Below are positions 1 to 10,424 of a stretch of 64,000 nucleotides of DNA, piece by piece. The stretch spans positions 42,083 through 106,082 of the forward strand of contig JAWKTM010000022.1 in assembly GCA_041399085.1 (NCBI GenBank), read 5' to 3'. Position 1 is the first letter of the stretch. Each line of letters opens with the position of its first letter. The stretch comes from JAWKTM01 sp041399085. GTDB taxonomy: Bacteria > Planctomycetota > Planctomycetia > Pirellulales > Pirellulaceae. A model generated the notes under the pieces. That model saw nothing but the letters and a program-made list of their open reading frames with translations, searched no databases and was not told the DNA's origin. The translations under genes and the position numbers were made by a program.

Positions 1-802
1 GCCGCCGTCGCAACATCCGCAGCACAAGTCTTCGCCCCTCAGAGTGTACTTGTGCGAGCCTTGTTCGATCCTGCGTGTATCCTGCTGCTCGATCCCTTGC
101 TTCATCCAACTGGTGACGATTTCCATGACTTGTTCCTGTTCGGGAGCGGCTTGTTCAGCAGCTGTTCGTCGAATTCTGCTATTGGTCCATTGTAAGCTCA
201 GATATGAGTCGACGAAACCGGAAATCAGTGCATTGCGAGCCGGGTCCAGTTGCAGCTTGGCGAGCATCCGCAGGCAAGCCAGCTTCACTCGCGGGCGATC
301 GTGTGCGGGTCGATTCGCATTTTGGCCATTAGAGCGGCCGCCACGGGATTGGTGCGCTGCAGAAAATCGGCCCAACGCAGTTCGTTCAACTGCACGGTGC
401 GATATTGAAACTGCAACACATGCAGATCGGGAAAAGCGGCTTCGTAGGCGTTCGGCTGCGGTTGACGAGGCGCATCGAAGCTGAGCACGGCGATCGGACA
501 GACCCAACCAAGTCATGCAGTTCGTTGACCTTGCAAATGCTTCATCCGCGCGGAAAGTTAGCGACTGGCTGAGCTTGCGTCTCGACATGGATCGGGAAAC
601 AAGAGCTCCTGTCCGCGAAACCGAGCCTTCGCCACCAAAATCACCTCGTGTCGATCGCCTTGCGTCACGTCGGTGAACAGTTCCTTGTCCAGAAACGTGA
701 CCGAATCCCGATCCAGGTAGATCAACAAGTCGGGAAAGAACAGCTCGATGAAGTCAACGAAGAAAGTCCGCAGCAACTCTTTGAACAATGATCGTGATCC
801 AT
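1..802 (-). pseudogene. Rpn/DUF4351-type putative transposase or nuclease, frameshifted, 3' end outside the window
   Basis: Reading the minus strand in alternating frames recovers a typical Rpn family (recombination-promoting nuclease/putative transposase) protein. It starts at an ATG at 802 (MDHDH, then LFKELLRTFFVDF) and continues with FPDLLIYLDRDSVTFLDKEL, a VETQAQP segment, the ALSFDAPRQPQPNAYE region (488-430) and a late LVLRMLRRR segment near the window edge that is typical of the DUF4351 tail. At least four frame changes are needed. The first is at 787-788, where CATTTGTTC appears to have become CATTGTTC. Proteins of this family are usually about 300 aa cytosolic orphans with a PD-(D/E)XK fold and often occur in many copies in planctomycetes. 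Family assignment is fairly secure; whether the breakage is real or a sequencing error is not. Confidence 0.7.
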
Positions 803-891
803 GCCATCACCGTTGGTTGAAGTCGACAAGCAGTTGCGGCTGATACCACGCCGGCTTGCCATCTACCAGATAACAAAGCCGGTGAGATTAT

Positions 892-1963
892 TCACTCCAG
901 GCGAGTGACGGCGAACCGATCATACCGGCTTGCAGGTGCAGCATTGGCATACCAGTATCGTTCCAAAGTGAATCTTTGCCCGAGCTTGACAGGTCGCTTT
1001 GAAAACCTCGGCTTTGCAGCAACGCAATCATGCCTTCTGGATCAGGGACGAAGGAGTTCGTGCCGGCCAATTTAATGCGGCGCGCCCAATCAGCGGCTGG
1101 ATTCCACACAGAAAACAGTGCGTGCCGTCGGCTCCAGCCTCCAGCCGACCGGTACGTTCATTCGCCGACGCCGCGAACGTCTGCAGCTACTGTTTCCCAA
1201 CGTACGCCGGATGATTGCGATCCAGATTCTCTGGTTCCCGCGTGGTTAGCGCCCAAATAGCGATAATTGGAATAGCGTCGGTCGAGCCTGCGATGTGTTT
1301 CAGACCAGCAGCCAACTCCTTCCGCCAGCGAACACACGGCGCAGCAATCCCGGCCGCGATGGCCGCGTGCGCAACTCGGCGACCATAGCGTGGGCGGCTC
1401 GCCCGTGCCGGTGGCAGGCAGCACAACGTTGTCGTCCGACTGCCGCGGCGAGCAGTATCCGCCGACAAGCGGGGCTCAACGAATAGGCGATCGCCGGCTG
1501 TAAATGGAACAGCCGCGGCGTGAGGGCCGGCGGTCTTCGTTCGGCGTGCAAAACCAAGGCTACATAGAATTCAAAGAAGTCGCAGTCCGGTACTCGTGCC
1601 AGTCGCATTTCGGTTCTCGGCGAGCTTTGGCTTGGCCGGCGTGCGTTGACGCCGGTCTGGCTTCTTCGCGGATCATCGAACAAGGGCGAGTACGGCCGAC
1701 GCACCAACCGGCAAGTCGACGCTCGTCGAGCGATTCCATGTCGGCTTCGGGCACGCGAGCTTCCCAATACCCGAGTCCCAGCGACGTGTATTGCCCCGCT
1801 TCGTAGCCGCCAATTGCCGTATCCGGACGCACGCGAAGAATTCGCAGGCTGTCCGTGACATCAATCGACGCCATCAACGTGGCGTTATAGTGCAGCCGCC
1901 CGCAGTGCGGCCGTTCGAGTCAATGCGCCCTCGGTTGAAAGCGTTTGGCGTCGGGAGGTTCAT
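892..1963 (-). pseudogene. ferredoxin--NADP reductase, heavily frameshifted
   Basis: Pieces in three minus-strand frames join into one FAD/NAD(P)-binding ferredoxin-NADP reductase of the roughly 300-residue planctomycete type. Visible in order are HYNATLMASIDVTDSLRILR (N-terminal FAD-binding barrel, about 1890-1830), IGGYEAGQYTSLGLGYWEAR (FAD-binding region), the FEFYVALVLHAERRPPALTP segment, the LPATGTGE nucleotide-binding loop near 1424, LTTREPENLDRNHPAYVGKQ (about 1250-1190), CFLCG and finally MIALLQSRGF with an IHF-RYW-like end. The enzyme would exchange electrons between ferredoxin or flavodoxin and NADPH. The start is uncertain (ATG at 1963 is the best visible). A stop at 892-894 fits the recovered frame. 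At least six indels are required. It lies downstream of fhcB on the same strand and could be co-transcribed. Confidence 0.72.
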
Positions 1964-2035
1964 GGCGACTCGCGAAAAGCGAGTTCAGCGCATCCGCCGG
2001 TACTTCGGCTGGCGTCAGCATCAGCGAGGTGAAAG

Positions 2036-3386
2036 CTACGCGGACGGTCGCGGCATTCGGCTTGCGCTTGGCGGAATTTGACAGCAAGCTCGCTTGAGTT
2101 CATGCGCACCAGCTCCAATGCCACTCAGTATTTCCAAATCGCTGGGAAACGGCGACTCGAATGCCGGGCGTAGTTGGCACGTCGTCCATGCGACCGTCCC
2201 CGGCTTGATGCCGTAAGTCGCCACGGTGAAGGCAACGGTCGCGTGTCGAGCGTGGTCGGAGTCTCTTCGGATCGAAAGCGATGTAAGGAATCGACTTGAG
2301 GTGCTCACGTGCCGGCTGGCTGAAGTTGGCCATCGGATCGCTGGCAATAATCATCGCCGCGTCCGCTTCACCCCGAGCCAACACGTCGGACGCCGTGTAT
2401 TCGCCTGGATTAAACCGCGGATAGCCCCGTCCCAAGTTCACTCCGAACGGGTATCCGGTGCGCCAAGTCACTACGTTGTCGGCGCCTGATACGTTTCCGT
2501 GCCCACGGTTCGGTTTACAGACAAACCTGGTGTGGCGATTCATGTCGCGTGTGAGCGCCAGCAATGCTTCGCTGTTGGCGTGTTTGCCGCGGGTCATGGT
2601 CACGCCCATACCGAAGAAGATGATGCCGAATTTCGCGGCCTTCATGCGGTCCATCAAATCCTGCCACAACGACAGTGGCTGGCCAGTGTTTCGCTCCACT
2701 TCAACCGGGTCCAGTTCCACATCATTGGCCAAAGCCCGCAGTGTCCAGAGCGCCTCGAAGTCACATCGTGGCTTGATCTGTACGAACACGTCGGCGGCCT
2801 TGGCGGATTTCGTTCTCCGCACGTCGACCACAACACACGTGCGATCCTTGCGACCATTCGGCACAAACATGCCTTTGGGCATCAAGCTGTAGCGTGTGAA
2901 GTGTCGTGGGTGACTTTCGGCCGGGTTCGAGCCCCAAAACATTACTAAATCGGCCCGATTGCGCACTTCGCCCAACGAGCACGTGACTTCGCCCACCCCC
3001 TGAAAGGCCATTCCCGACGGGCCGTGGCAAACGCTCGTCGTCGTGTCGACATTGCCTCCGACCCAGTCGGCGATCGCAACCGCCTTGCGTTGCGATTCGA
3101 TCGTCGTGTCGCTCAAACCGTAAACCAGCGGATAACGCGAGTTGGCCAAGATTTGAGCCGCTCGTTCGATTCCCGCCTCGACCGAAGCCGCTTGGCCCTC
3201 GATCAAGCAAGCCGGCTTGTCTTCAACGTCGTGATTCAAAAACCAAGCCGTTCCCAGCACGCAAGCTCGCTTGGCCTCGACGATGTGATCGCCTTGCACT
3301 TTCAAGTCGATGTCGTCGCACACGCAGCCGCAAAACGTGCAGGTTGCATCTTGAACGATCTTCAGTTCAGCATTCTCGGTTGCCAT
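2036..3386 (-). CDS. fhcB: formylmethanofuran dehydrogenase subunit B-like protein (3' end frameshifted)
   Basis: The first ~370 residues form an uninterrupted FwdB/FhcB protein: N-terminal CTFCGCVCDD cysteine motif (residues ~16-25), TTSVCHGPSGMAFQGVG with the Mo/W-ligand-type cysteine (~118), WGSNPAESHPRH, GMGVTMTRGKHANSEA and ASDPMANFSQPAREHL. These are the molybdopterin oxidoreductase-like landmarks of the family. The enzyme handles formyl-methanofuran or its analogue in the tetrahydromethanopterin-linked C1 pathway, which planctomycetes carry. After FDPK the frame is lost. The expected TPTTLDT, TVATYGIKPGTV and RPAFESPFPSDLEIL segments appear in different frames between 2290 and 2100, the first break being a TTT-to-TT loss (plus strand, 2266-2267). 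The precise end is uncertain (2036-2100). The upstream neighbour is the dinucleotide-binding subunit, 123 bp away. Confidence 0.85.
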
Positions 3387-3509
3387 GAATGGAAACCCTT
3401 TCGAGTTGAGGAGCAGTCAGCGTCACTGCGGCCGATCGGAGAACGGCGAGCGACCGACGCAATCGTTCGTGTTTAGCCGGCCCGTGACAAGCCTCACCGC
3501 GATGTCCAT

Positions 3510-3860
3510 TTAGCCATCGGTCAGCGGCGTCAATTCTACGTCAATTCCTTTACTGGTGGGCATGCCGCTGCCGTGCGTATCGCCACCCATCAGGCGGCTG
3601 GAAAAGTCACCGTAAGCGATAAACAACAAGCCGGGCGGCAGCTCGTCGCCTTTGGCGGCAATCACGGCGATGTCGATCGAACCGAATTCGCTGGTCACTC
3701 GCACATGATCGCCGTCCGCCAAACCGAGACGCCGCATGTCGTCCGCATTCACTTGCAACGCGCTCGTTTCCGAAACATACGTATTTTTAAACTTCCCTTC
3801 GCTGATGCCGACACCTTGTCGACTCGTGCGACCGGGAACCAAGATAAACGTTTCTGTCAT
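3510..3860 (-). CDS. molybdopterin dinucleotide-binding domain protein (FwdD-like)
   Basis: A 116-residue protein beginning MTETFILVPGRTSRQGVGIS and carrying a molybdopterin dinucleotide-binding beta-barrel pattern: Y-V-SETSALQVNADDMRRLGL, ADGDHVRVTSEFGSIDI and a terminal GDFSSRLMGGDTHGSGMP segment. In methanogens FwdD or the C-terminal part of FwdC/B supplies this domain to the catalytic subunit. Here it sits directly upstream of fhcB on the same strand, so it probably forms part of the same enzyme. The start at 3860 is chosen because conserved sequence begins there; a longer in-frame ORF to 3944 adds an unconserved tail. It is intact, in contrast to its downstream neighbours. Confidence 0.8.
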   Translation of the reverse strand: MTETFILVPGRTSRQGVGISEGKFKNTYVSETSALQVNADDMRRLGLADGDHVRVTSEFGSIDIAVIAAKGDELPPGLLFIAYGDFSSRLMGGDTHGSGMPTSKGIDVELTPLTDG

Positions 3861-4150
3861 GGAGTCCGCCAATTGCGGGTAGATCTGCCTAACCGGGTTG
3901 ACCCTATTCTGCGCCAAATCGCCCGCATTCGCCACGAGACGCAAAACCCGGCGGCCTTTACGAAATCGGGTCCGCCCTTGACAATGTTTAGGCTATGTTT
4001 GACTCTCCACGGACGATGCTGGCACGAAAGACGTTGCGCTCAAAATACGCCGCCGTCGAAAACGCCAGATCCGCGGTACGGCGAATGCCACACGATCCGC
4101 GACGGTAACCCATTGCCGCTTTCCACCGAATAAACATCAGGGGTTGGTGA

Positions 4151-6863
4151 ATGGCCGAGACAAAGACGATCGAGAAATCCCCCAAGAGTGACGTCGAGCC
4201 TTATGTAATGCAGATCCAGGACGTGGATCCAATGGAGACAGCCGAGTGGCTCGATTCGCTGGACTACGTGCTGGCTAGCCGCGGGCCGGAGCGGGTGAAA
4301 TACCTGCTGATGGCTTTGGAAGAGAAGGCTCGTCGCGAGGGTGTCGATGTTCCGATCGCTTCGACGACACCTTACATCAACACCATCCCCGCCGAGCGAC
4401 AGCCGCCGTACCCCGGCAACCGCGAGATTGAACGCCGCATCAAGAGCATCATTCGCTGGAACGCGATGGCGATGGTCGTGCGAGCGAACAAGAACTTCGC
4501 TGGCTTGGGCGGCCATATCTCGACGTTCGCATCGTCGGCGACACTGTACGAAGTTGGCTTCAACCACTTTTTCCGCGGCCGTGGCGAGTCCGGTTTTGAC
4601 GGCGACCACGTCTACTTTCAAGGCCACGCGTCGCCCGGCATGTACAGCCGCGCGTTCATCGAGGGACGGCTGGCCGAGGAAAACTTGGAAAACTTCCGCC
4701 GCGAACTGCAACCGGCCAACGGCCTTTCATCCTATCCGCACCTCGTGTGGCTAATGTCACTTCTGGCAGTTTCCGGACGGTCTCGGATGGGACTCGGGCC
4801 GATCATGGCCATCTATCAGCGGTTCAATGAATACCTGCGTGACCGAGGAATCAAGGACACGGGCGGCAGAAAGCGAAGCCTTCTCGGCGACGGCGAATGC
4901 GACGAACCAGAGTCTCTGGGGCCGCCATCACGCTGGCGGCTCTGCGAAAAGCTGGACGACAATCTGATCTTCGTCATCAACTGCAACTTGCAACGGTTGG
5001 ACGGTCCGGTTCGGCGCAAGCTGGCAAGATCATCCAAGAACTGAAGCGTTGTTCCGCGCGGGCTGGAACGTCATTAAAGTTATCTGGGGCGACGACTGGG
5101 ATCCGTTGTTGCAACGCGACGAGCAGGATTTGTTGGCACGTCGCATGGTCAGTGGTTCGACGGCCAATATCAGGAAATACACGGCGATGCCGGGGTCGTA
5201 CATTCGCGAGCATTTCTTCGGCAAGTATCCCAGCTTGAGCGAGCTGGTGAAGACCTACCTGGACGAGAAGCTGGAAACGCCGCGCCGCGGCGGACATGAT
5301 CCTGAAAAGGTCTACGCAGCTTACAAGGCAGCGGTGGAACACACTGGCCAGCTGACCGTGATTCTGGCCAAGACGATCGTGTTGTTACGGCTTGGCGAAG
5401 CCGGCGAAGGCTGCAACATCGCACAATCAGAAGAAGCTGAACGAGGAGGAACTGCTGGAGTTCCGCAGCCGGTTCGGCATTCCGATCTCGGATGAGGACG
5501 TAAAGAAGCGCCCTTCTTACAAGCCGGCCGATGACAGCCCCGGAGATGAAGTATCTGCACGATCGCCGCCGAGCGTTGGGCGGTTACTTGCCCAGCCGGC
5601 CCACGGAACCGCCGAAGATCGAAGTGCCGAAGTACGACGAGTACGATGAAGCTGATAAGCCGCGATGTCGGCAAGGACATTGACGACGATGGCCGCGCGG
5701 CTGCTGGAACGGTTGTGCAAGGACAAGCTGATTAGCAGAACATCGTGCCGATCAGCCCGACGAGTCGCGGACGTTTGGCATGGAAGGCATGTTCCGCCAA
5801 GTCGGCATCTACGTGCACACGGGCCAGCTCTACGAGCCAGTCGGACTCGAACCAATTGGCTTACTACAAAAGAGGCCAAGGATGGACAGTTGCTCGAAGA
5901 AGGCATCACGGAAGCGGATCGATGTCGTCGTTCATCGCGGCCGGTACAGCCTATGCGAGTATGGCGGGAACGATTCCCGTTCTTCGTCTACTACTGATGT
6001 TCGGCTTTCAGCGGATCGGCGATTTGGTGTGGGCCGCTTGCGACATGCGAGCCAAAGGCTTCATGATCGGCGGCACTGCGGGCCGCAATGACGCTGAACG
6101 GCGAAGGTTTGCAGCATCAAGATGGACACAGCTTGCTCAACGCCATCGTTTTCCGCAGGTGCGAGCTTACGACCCGGTTTTCCATTACGAGACGGCGACG
6201 ACGATCTTCGATGGGCTTCGCCGGTTGTATCAAGAAGGCGAGACGGCGATCTATTACATCACCGTCGAGAACGAAAACTATGTGATGCCGGCCATGCCCG
6301 AGGGCGCGGAAGAAGGCATCGTCAAAGGCATGTACAAGTTCTCGTCGCGCGAGGCGCCCGGCAGCAAATTACGAGTGCAGTTGTTCGGCAGCGGCGCGAT
6401 TTTGCGTTCCGCGCTGGACGCTCAAGAGATGCTGGCCGAACGCTACAAAGTGTCGAGCGACGTGTGGAGCGTCACCAGCTACACGCAACTGCGCCGCGAG
6501 GCTCAAGAGTGCCGACGCTGGAACATGCTGCATCCCGACCAACCGCCGCGCCAATCGTACTTGGAGAAGACGCTGGCGGGCGTCGAAGGCCCGTTCATCT
6601 CCGCTTCGGATTACGTTCAGGCGCTTGGCGAGCAACTGACGCCGTGGATTCCCGGCGATTACTACGTGCTGGGCACCGATGGCATGGGACGCAGCGAAAC
6701 CCGCGAGGCCCTGCGACGACACTTCGAGGTCGATGCGGAATCCATCACGATCGCCACGTTGCACCGTCTGCATGCCCAAGGCAAATTGGACGCGTCGGTC
6801 GTGGCTCAAGCGATTAAAGACTTGGATTACGACCCCGAGAAAGTGAATCCTTTGTACGCCTAA
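4151..6863 (+). CDS. aceE: pyruvate dehydrogenase E1 component, homodimeric type (multiple frameshifts)
   Basis: This is a complete AceE-type E1 (about 900 aa) distributed over three frames. The N-terminal ~240 residues are continuous from ATG 4151 (MQIQDVDPMETAEWLDSLDY, STTPYINTIPAERQPPYPGN, GHISTFASSATLYEVGFNHF). The thiamine-diphosphate motif follows as LLGDGECDEPESLG and NLIFVINCNLQRLDGPVR. Next come AMPGSYIREHFFGKYP, EELLEFRSRFGIPISDEDVK, YASMAGTIP and MFGFQRIGDLVWAA. The C-terminal domain is continuous from about 6180 (LGTDGMGRSETREALRRHFE and a final NPLYA). E1 decarboxylates pyruvate and acetylates the lipoyl arms of E2. Frame breaks occur near 4880, 4925-4960, 5010-5050, 5390, 5560-5650, 5720-5870, 5960 and 6090. 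The untouched catalytic landmarks and the intact aceF beside it argue for sequencing indels. The plus-strand operon continues into aceF. Confidence 0.88.
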
Positions 6864-6950
6864 CGGTTCTTGTCTCGGCGACGATTGACGCCGCCGACGG
6901 CGGATTACGCCCATACACAAAGACCTATCTCTCATACTTTGCGAACGAAT

Positions 6951-8399
6951 ATGGCAATCGAAGTCAAACTGCCCAACCTTGGCGACGGGATCGACGCCGG
7001 TGATGTGCTGGAAGTGCTGGTGAAGGAAGGCGACGTAATTTCCAAGGAACAGGGCATCCTGGAACTGGAAACCGACAAAGCCACGATGGAGGTCCCGAGT
7101 TCGCACGCGGGCAAGGTGACCAAGGTTCATGTAAGCGAAGGTCAGTCGGTCGAGATCGGCGCGACATTGTTGACTTTGGAGTCAGCGGACGCTGGCGAAA
7201 CGGACGCCGCGCCCGAGAAGCCTTCGGCCGAAGCCAAAAAGCCCGAGCCAGAGAAGAAGCCAGAGTCGGACAAGAAGCCTGAATCGTCCCCTCCCAAGCA
7301 AGTAGAAGGGCCAGCCGACGAGGAAGTCTCGACGGCTGCGTCCAAGGAGAGCGACAGCGAGCAAGCTTCCGCTCCGACCAAGCAACCCTCACCGCAGCCG
7401 GCTGCAAAGAAGGCTGCCGAGCCGAAGAAGTCCGCGCCGCAACTAGAGCCAACGACTTCGGCCGACGGCGGCGATGCTGCGGGCGATGACAACGGAGCGA
7501 TCGCGGCCGGTCCTTCGATCCGACGATTCGCTCGCGAAGTTGGTGTCGATTTGCGCAACGTCAGCGGATCGGGCGATGGTGGCCGAATCACGCGCGACGA
7601 CGTGCTGCATGTGGTTCGCGCCGCGAATCAATCGGCCACAAAGCCCGCCAAGAAGGGCAAATCCACGGCGGCCGCTTCCAGCGAATCCGATAACTGGGGT
7701 CCGATTCGCACCGAGAAAATGACCAAGATTCGTAAGACCATCGCTCGCAAGATGCATGAATCGTGGTCGACCGTTCCTCGTGTCACGAACTTTGACGACG
7801 CGGACGTCACCGAGCTGGAATCGTTCCGGCAAGCCAGCAAGGACGATTACGCGCAGCGTGGCATCAAGCTCACGACCATGCCGTTCGTAATCAAAGCCGT
7901 GGCGATGGCTCTGAAGCAGAATCCGGCCCTCAACGCGACGATCGACATGGAGAACGACCAGATTGTCTACAAGGACTACGTGAACATCGGCATCGCCGTG
8001 GACAGCGAGCGTGGTTTGGTTGTGCCGTCATTGCGTGGCGTCGGTGAGTTGTCGATTCCCGAGATCGCCAGCGACTTGGCGAAGCTGGCAGAAAACGTCC
8101 GCTCCGGCAGTTTTTCCGTCGAGGATCTTCGCGGCAGCACCTTTACCATCAGCAACCTCGGCGCGATCGGCGGCACATACTCAACGCCGATCATCAACGT
8201 GCCAGAGGTCGCCATCTTGCTGCTCGGACGCACCCGCAAACTGCCCGTCGTGGTGAACGATCAGATCGTCCCGCGGCTGATGATGCCGCTAAGCCTCAGC
8301 TACGACCATCGTTTGGTCGACGGCGCCACGGCCGCGCGATTCCTGAACGACTTAATCGGATACCTGCGAGCACCGAGCCGCTTGCTACTCGCGCCGTAG
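6951..8399 (+). CDS. aceF: dihydrolipoamide acetyltransferase, E2 of pyruvate dehydrogenase
   Basis: An intact 482-residue E2. Residues 1-80 are a single biotinyl/lipoyl domain with the ELETDKATMEVPSSHAGK lipoylation site. Next comes a long Pro/Ala/Lys/Glu-rich flexible linker (about 80-175), then a peripheral subunit-binding domain (SIRRFAREVGVDLRNVSGS, GRITRDDV), and a C-terminal catalytic acetyltransferase domain ending in SYDHRLVDGATAARF with the active-site His near 454. It transfers acetyl groups from E1 to CoA. The start at 6951 gives the canonical MAIEVKLPNLGDGI; an upstream in-frame ATG (6870) would only add a non-conserved leader. It lies 87 bp after aceE. No lpd (E3) gene is in the window. 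Confidence 0.95.
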   Translation: MAIEVKLPNLGDGIDAGDVLEVLVKEGDVISKEQGILELETDKATMEVPSSHAGKVTKVHVSEGQSVEIGATLLTLESADAGETDAAPEKPSAEAKKPEPEKKPESDKKPESSPPKQVEGPADEEVSTAASKESDSEQASAPTKQPSPQPAAKKAAEPKKSAPQLEPTTSADGGDAAGDDNGAIAAGPSIRRFAREVGVDLRNVSGSGDGGRITRDDVLHVVRAANQSATKPAKKGKSTAAASSESDNWGPIRTEKMTKIRKTIARKMHESWSTVPRVTNFDDADVTELESFRQASKDDYAQRGIKLTTMPFVIKAVAMALKQNPALNATIDMENDQIVYKDYVNIGIAVDSERGLVVPSLRGVGELSIPEIASDLAKLAENVRSGSFSVEDLRGSTFTISNLGAIGGTYSTPIINVPEVAILLLGRTRKLPVVVNDQIVPRLMMPLSLSYDHRLVDGATAARFLNDLIGYLRAPSRLLLAP

Positions 8400-8412
8400 A
8401 TACGCTGGGAGT

Positions 8413-8439
8413 GCGGGGATTCATCCCCGCTTTCCTTTT
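8413..8439 (+). terminator. Rho-independent terminator after aceEF
   Basis: An 8-bp perfect GC-rich stem (GCGGGGAT / ATCCCCGC) with a two-base loop is followed by TTTCCTTTT. It lies 13 bases after the aceF stop, the expected end of the aceEF transcript. Confidence 0.75.
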
Positions 8440-8499
8440 GACCCCAAATCGAACTTGCCGCAGCCTTTCCGCCTTTCTTCCCGATCTCAACGCCCGCCC

Positions 8500-9114
8500 A
8501 TGCTACGTCGCATCGAACTTCCCGACGTAGCCGATTTGCCTCAGCCGTCGCCCGAAGCCGATCGGCTAATCGCGGAAGCCAACCGCCGAATCGAGCACTT
8601 TTCGTTCGTGCGTCAGGGCCCGCTGATCCCGAATTTCGTGGCCTGCGATTTCGCATCCGTCAATTCAGCCCTGGCTTGGATTGCCGCTCGCCAACTTGCC
8701 CCTGGGCGAGCTTTCTGCGAATGGGGCAGCGGTTTCGGCGTCGTTACCTTACTGGCGGCGCTCCATGAATTCGACGCGTGTGGAATCGAGGTCGAAGCAA
8801 CGTTGATCGACGAAGCCCGTCGCTTGGCCGACGACTTCAACATCGCCGCCGATTTCGCTCACGGCAGCGCCATTCCGCCCAATGGCCAAGACTTGATCGA
8901 GTACGCCGAGGACGTCGCTCACATCGATACCGATTCGTTCAGCGGCTACGACCAACTCGGTTTGGAGATCGACGACTTCGATCTCTACTTCGCCTTTCCC
9001 TGGCCCGGCGAACGAGCCTTTTGGGAGTCGCTGTTCGATCACTATGCGGCGGCCGGCGCATTGCTACTCACGTTTGAAGGCCGCGAAGACATGCGGCTTT
9101 GCCGTCACGTGTAA
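8500..9114 (+). CDS. class I SAM-dependent methyltransferase-like protein
   Basis: A 204-residue soluble protein. The segment FCEWGSGFGVVTLLAALHEF near residue 75 is a Rossmann-type SAM-binding motif I with the acidic-Gly-x-Gly pattern. GIEVEATLIDEARRLADDF (about 95-113) supplies the motif II acidic residue, and the DDFDLYFAFPWPGE segment corresponds to motif IV. The substrate cannot be inferred. The ATG at 8500 is preferred over an in-frame ATG at 8455 because the extra residues would overlap the terminator region and are low-complexity. It lies after the aceF terminator, so is probably transcribed separately. It converges on the C39-like peptidase gene. Confidence 0.65.
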   Translation: MLRRIELPDVADLPQPSPEADRLIAEANRRIEHFSFVRQGPLIPNFVACDFASVNSALAWIAARQLAPGRAFCEWGSGFGVVTLLAALHEFDACGIEVEATLIDEARRLADDFNIAADFAHGSAIPPNGQDLIEYAEDVAHIDTDSFSGYDQLGLEIDDFDLYFAFPWPGERAFWESLFDHYAAAGALLLTFEGREDMRLCRHV

Positions 9115-9141
9115 CTTGGCATTATTGATCGCCGCAAATCA

Positions 9142-9990
9142 TTAACGCCGAGCCACCAAGCACATCGCTTGGCCCTGCCACAGAATCCCTAGTTCCTCGC
9201 GAGTCCAGCGTTCTCGGCCAATTTCCGGAGTTGGGTCCGCCACGTAAGCAAATTCTCGGTCTAATCCCGTCAGCACGACCGAATGCGCGACGCCGGGAAT
9301 CCAGCCGTATTCCGTTTGATAGGTCGAATCGACCGAGCTGTCGGTTTCCAGGCCGACTCGCAAAATGGCCGGGCGTTCCAACTGACCGAGTTCGTCGATC
9401 GAACCGCTGACAACCCGCACGTCCCACTCGGTCCCGCGCGTCTTCTGCTTCAAACCGCGGTAGAGTCCCAGCCAGGTGGTTCCGTCGCGAGTCAAGCAGA
9501 GATCGGCGAGTTCGCGTTCGGTCGCGTCAATGCCATGCGTCTTCAGCAGGGTGGCGGCGGCCGCGGCCGTACACGTGTAACGCGTACTCTGCAGACAGAC
9601 GCCGTCCTTCGTCCATTGATCTTGGCATTCCGGCGTGTGCCCCAGCAACGGATGCACAGACGCATAGACGGCGGTCGCCGCTAGCGCACCGACTACCAGC
9701 CGACGTCGCCCGCCATCGTCCCGAAGACGCTGCCAAACAAACGCGGCCAGAACGGCGCCGAACAACGGCAGCCAATTCCCGATCACGATTAGATTCGAGA
9801 ACGGGAGCCAATCCACGAGCCAGACGCCGTACCAAGCGAATTGGATGTAAAGCAGCATCACGACGACGATTCCTAACGCCGCCAAATCGCAGGCCCAATT
9901 CGGCCAAGCTCGCACCAATCGCGCGCTGCCCAAGAACAAAGCCAGCGAAACAGCGGCGATCAGAGCCAATCCCAGGTAGATGTCGGTCAT
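9142..9990 (-). CDS. membrane-anchored C39-like cysteine peptidase
   Basis: A 282-residue protein. The first ~115 residues contain three to four hydrophobic segments (LGLALIAAVSLALFLGSARL, LAALGIVVVMLLYIQFAWYG, WLPLFGAVLAAFVW, LVVGALAATAVYA). The C-terminal domain has the papain-like C39 signature CLQSTRYTCTAAAAATLLK, with the second Cys in the position of the nucleophile. A later GVAHSVVLTG supplies the His and AYVADPTPE the Asp-containing segment. C39 peptidases process peptides at double-glycine sites in ABC exporters, but stand-alone membrane versions have unknown targets. There is no ABC ATPase beside it. Start at the ATG at 9990. Confidence 0.72.
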   Translation of the reverse strand: MTDIYLGLALIAAVSLALFLGSARLVRAWPNWACDLAALGIVVVMLLYIQFAWYGVWLVDWLPFSNLIVIGNWLPLFGAVLAAFVWQRLRDDGGRRRLVVGALAATAVYASVHPLLGHTPECQDQWTKDGVCLQSTRYTCTAAAAATLLKTHGIDATERELADLCLTRDGTTWLGLYRGLKQKTRGTEWDVRVVSGSIDELGQLERPAILRVGLETDSSVDSTYQTEYGWIPGVAHSVVLTGLDREFAYVADPTPEIGRERWTREELGILWQGQAMCLVARR

Positions 9991-10424
9991 GCGACGCCCT
10001 CACTCCGTCAGGGAATGCGCGGACTTAACATAGATTTAATCGGCATCATCAACGTTACTTAACATCCTATCTTTAAAGCCAGCAAACAACCACGCTAAAT
10101 TTCCGCCGTCGACGCCTCAGCTTTCACGAGGCGGCAGACAATTGAGAAGACGTTATTGAGAAGGCGGACGTTTCGATCGCGACTTACGCCCATCCGTTGG
10201 AGAGTTCGCTCGAGCAGCTTTGGCCAACGAAACAAGCAAGGGCGACTATGGATGTCCAGCGCATCAAACTTCGGGGCGAACTAGAAGAAAGGCGGAGACG
10301 CCAATTCAATCGAATCCGCGCACCTCTTACAGCTAGTCAGATACGAAGACGCAGCTTGCTTGAATGCAAGAAACGCCCGGCGTCGGAATGAGAGCTTAGA
10401 GGCAGCCCCCCTCAAGGCTGGAGT
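9991..10424. other. intergenic region, no supported gene
   Basis: A 434-bp gap between two minus-strand genes. It begins with an AT-rich stretch (about 10020-10100) that could hold the promoter of the C39-like gene. A 64-codon plus-strand ORF (10197-10391) is Arg/Glu-rich, matches no family I know and has no convincing ribosome-binding site, so I do not call it. Confidence 0.4.

Noticed and set aside
10197..10391. 64-codon plus-strand ORF
   Set aside because: No motif, no ribosome-binding site, composition like non-coding shadow frames.
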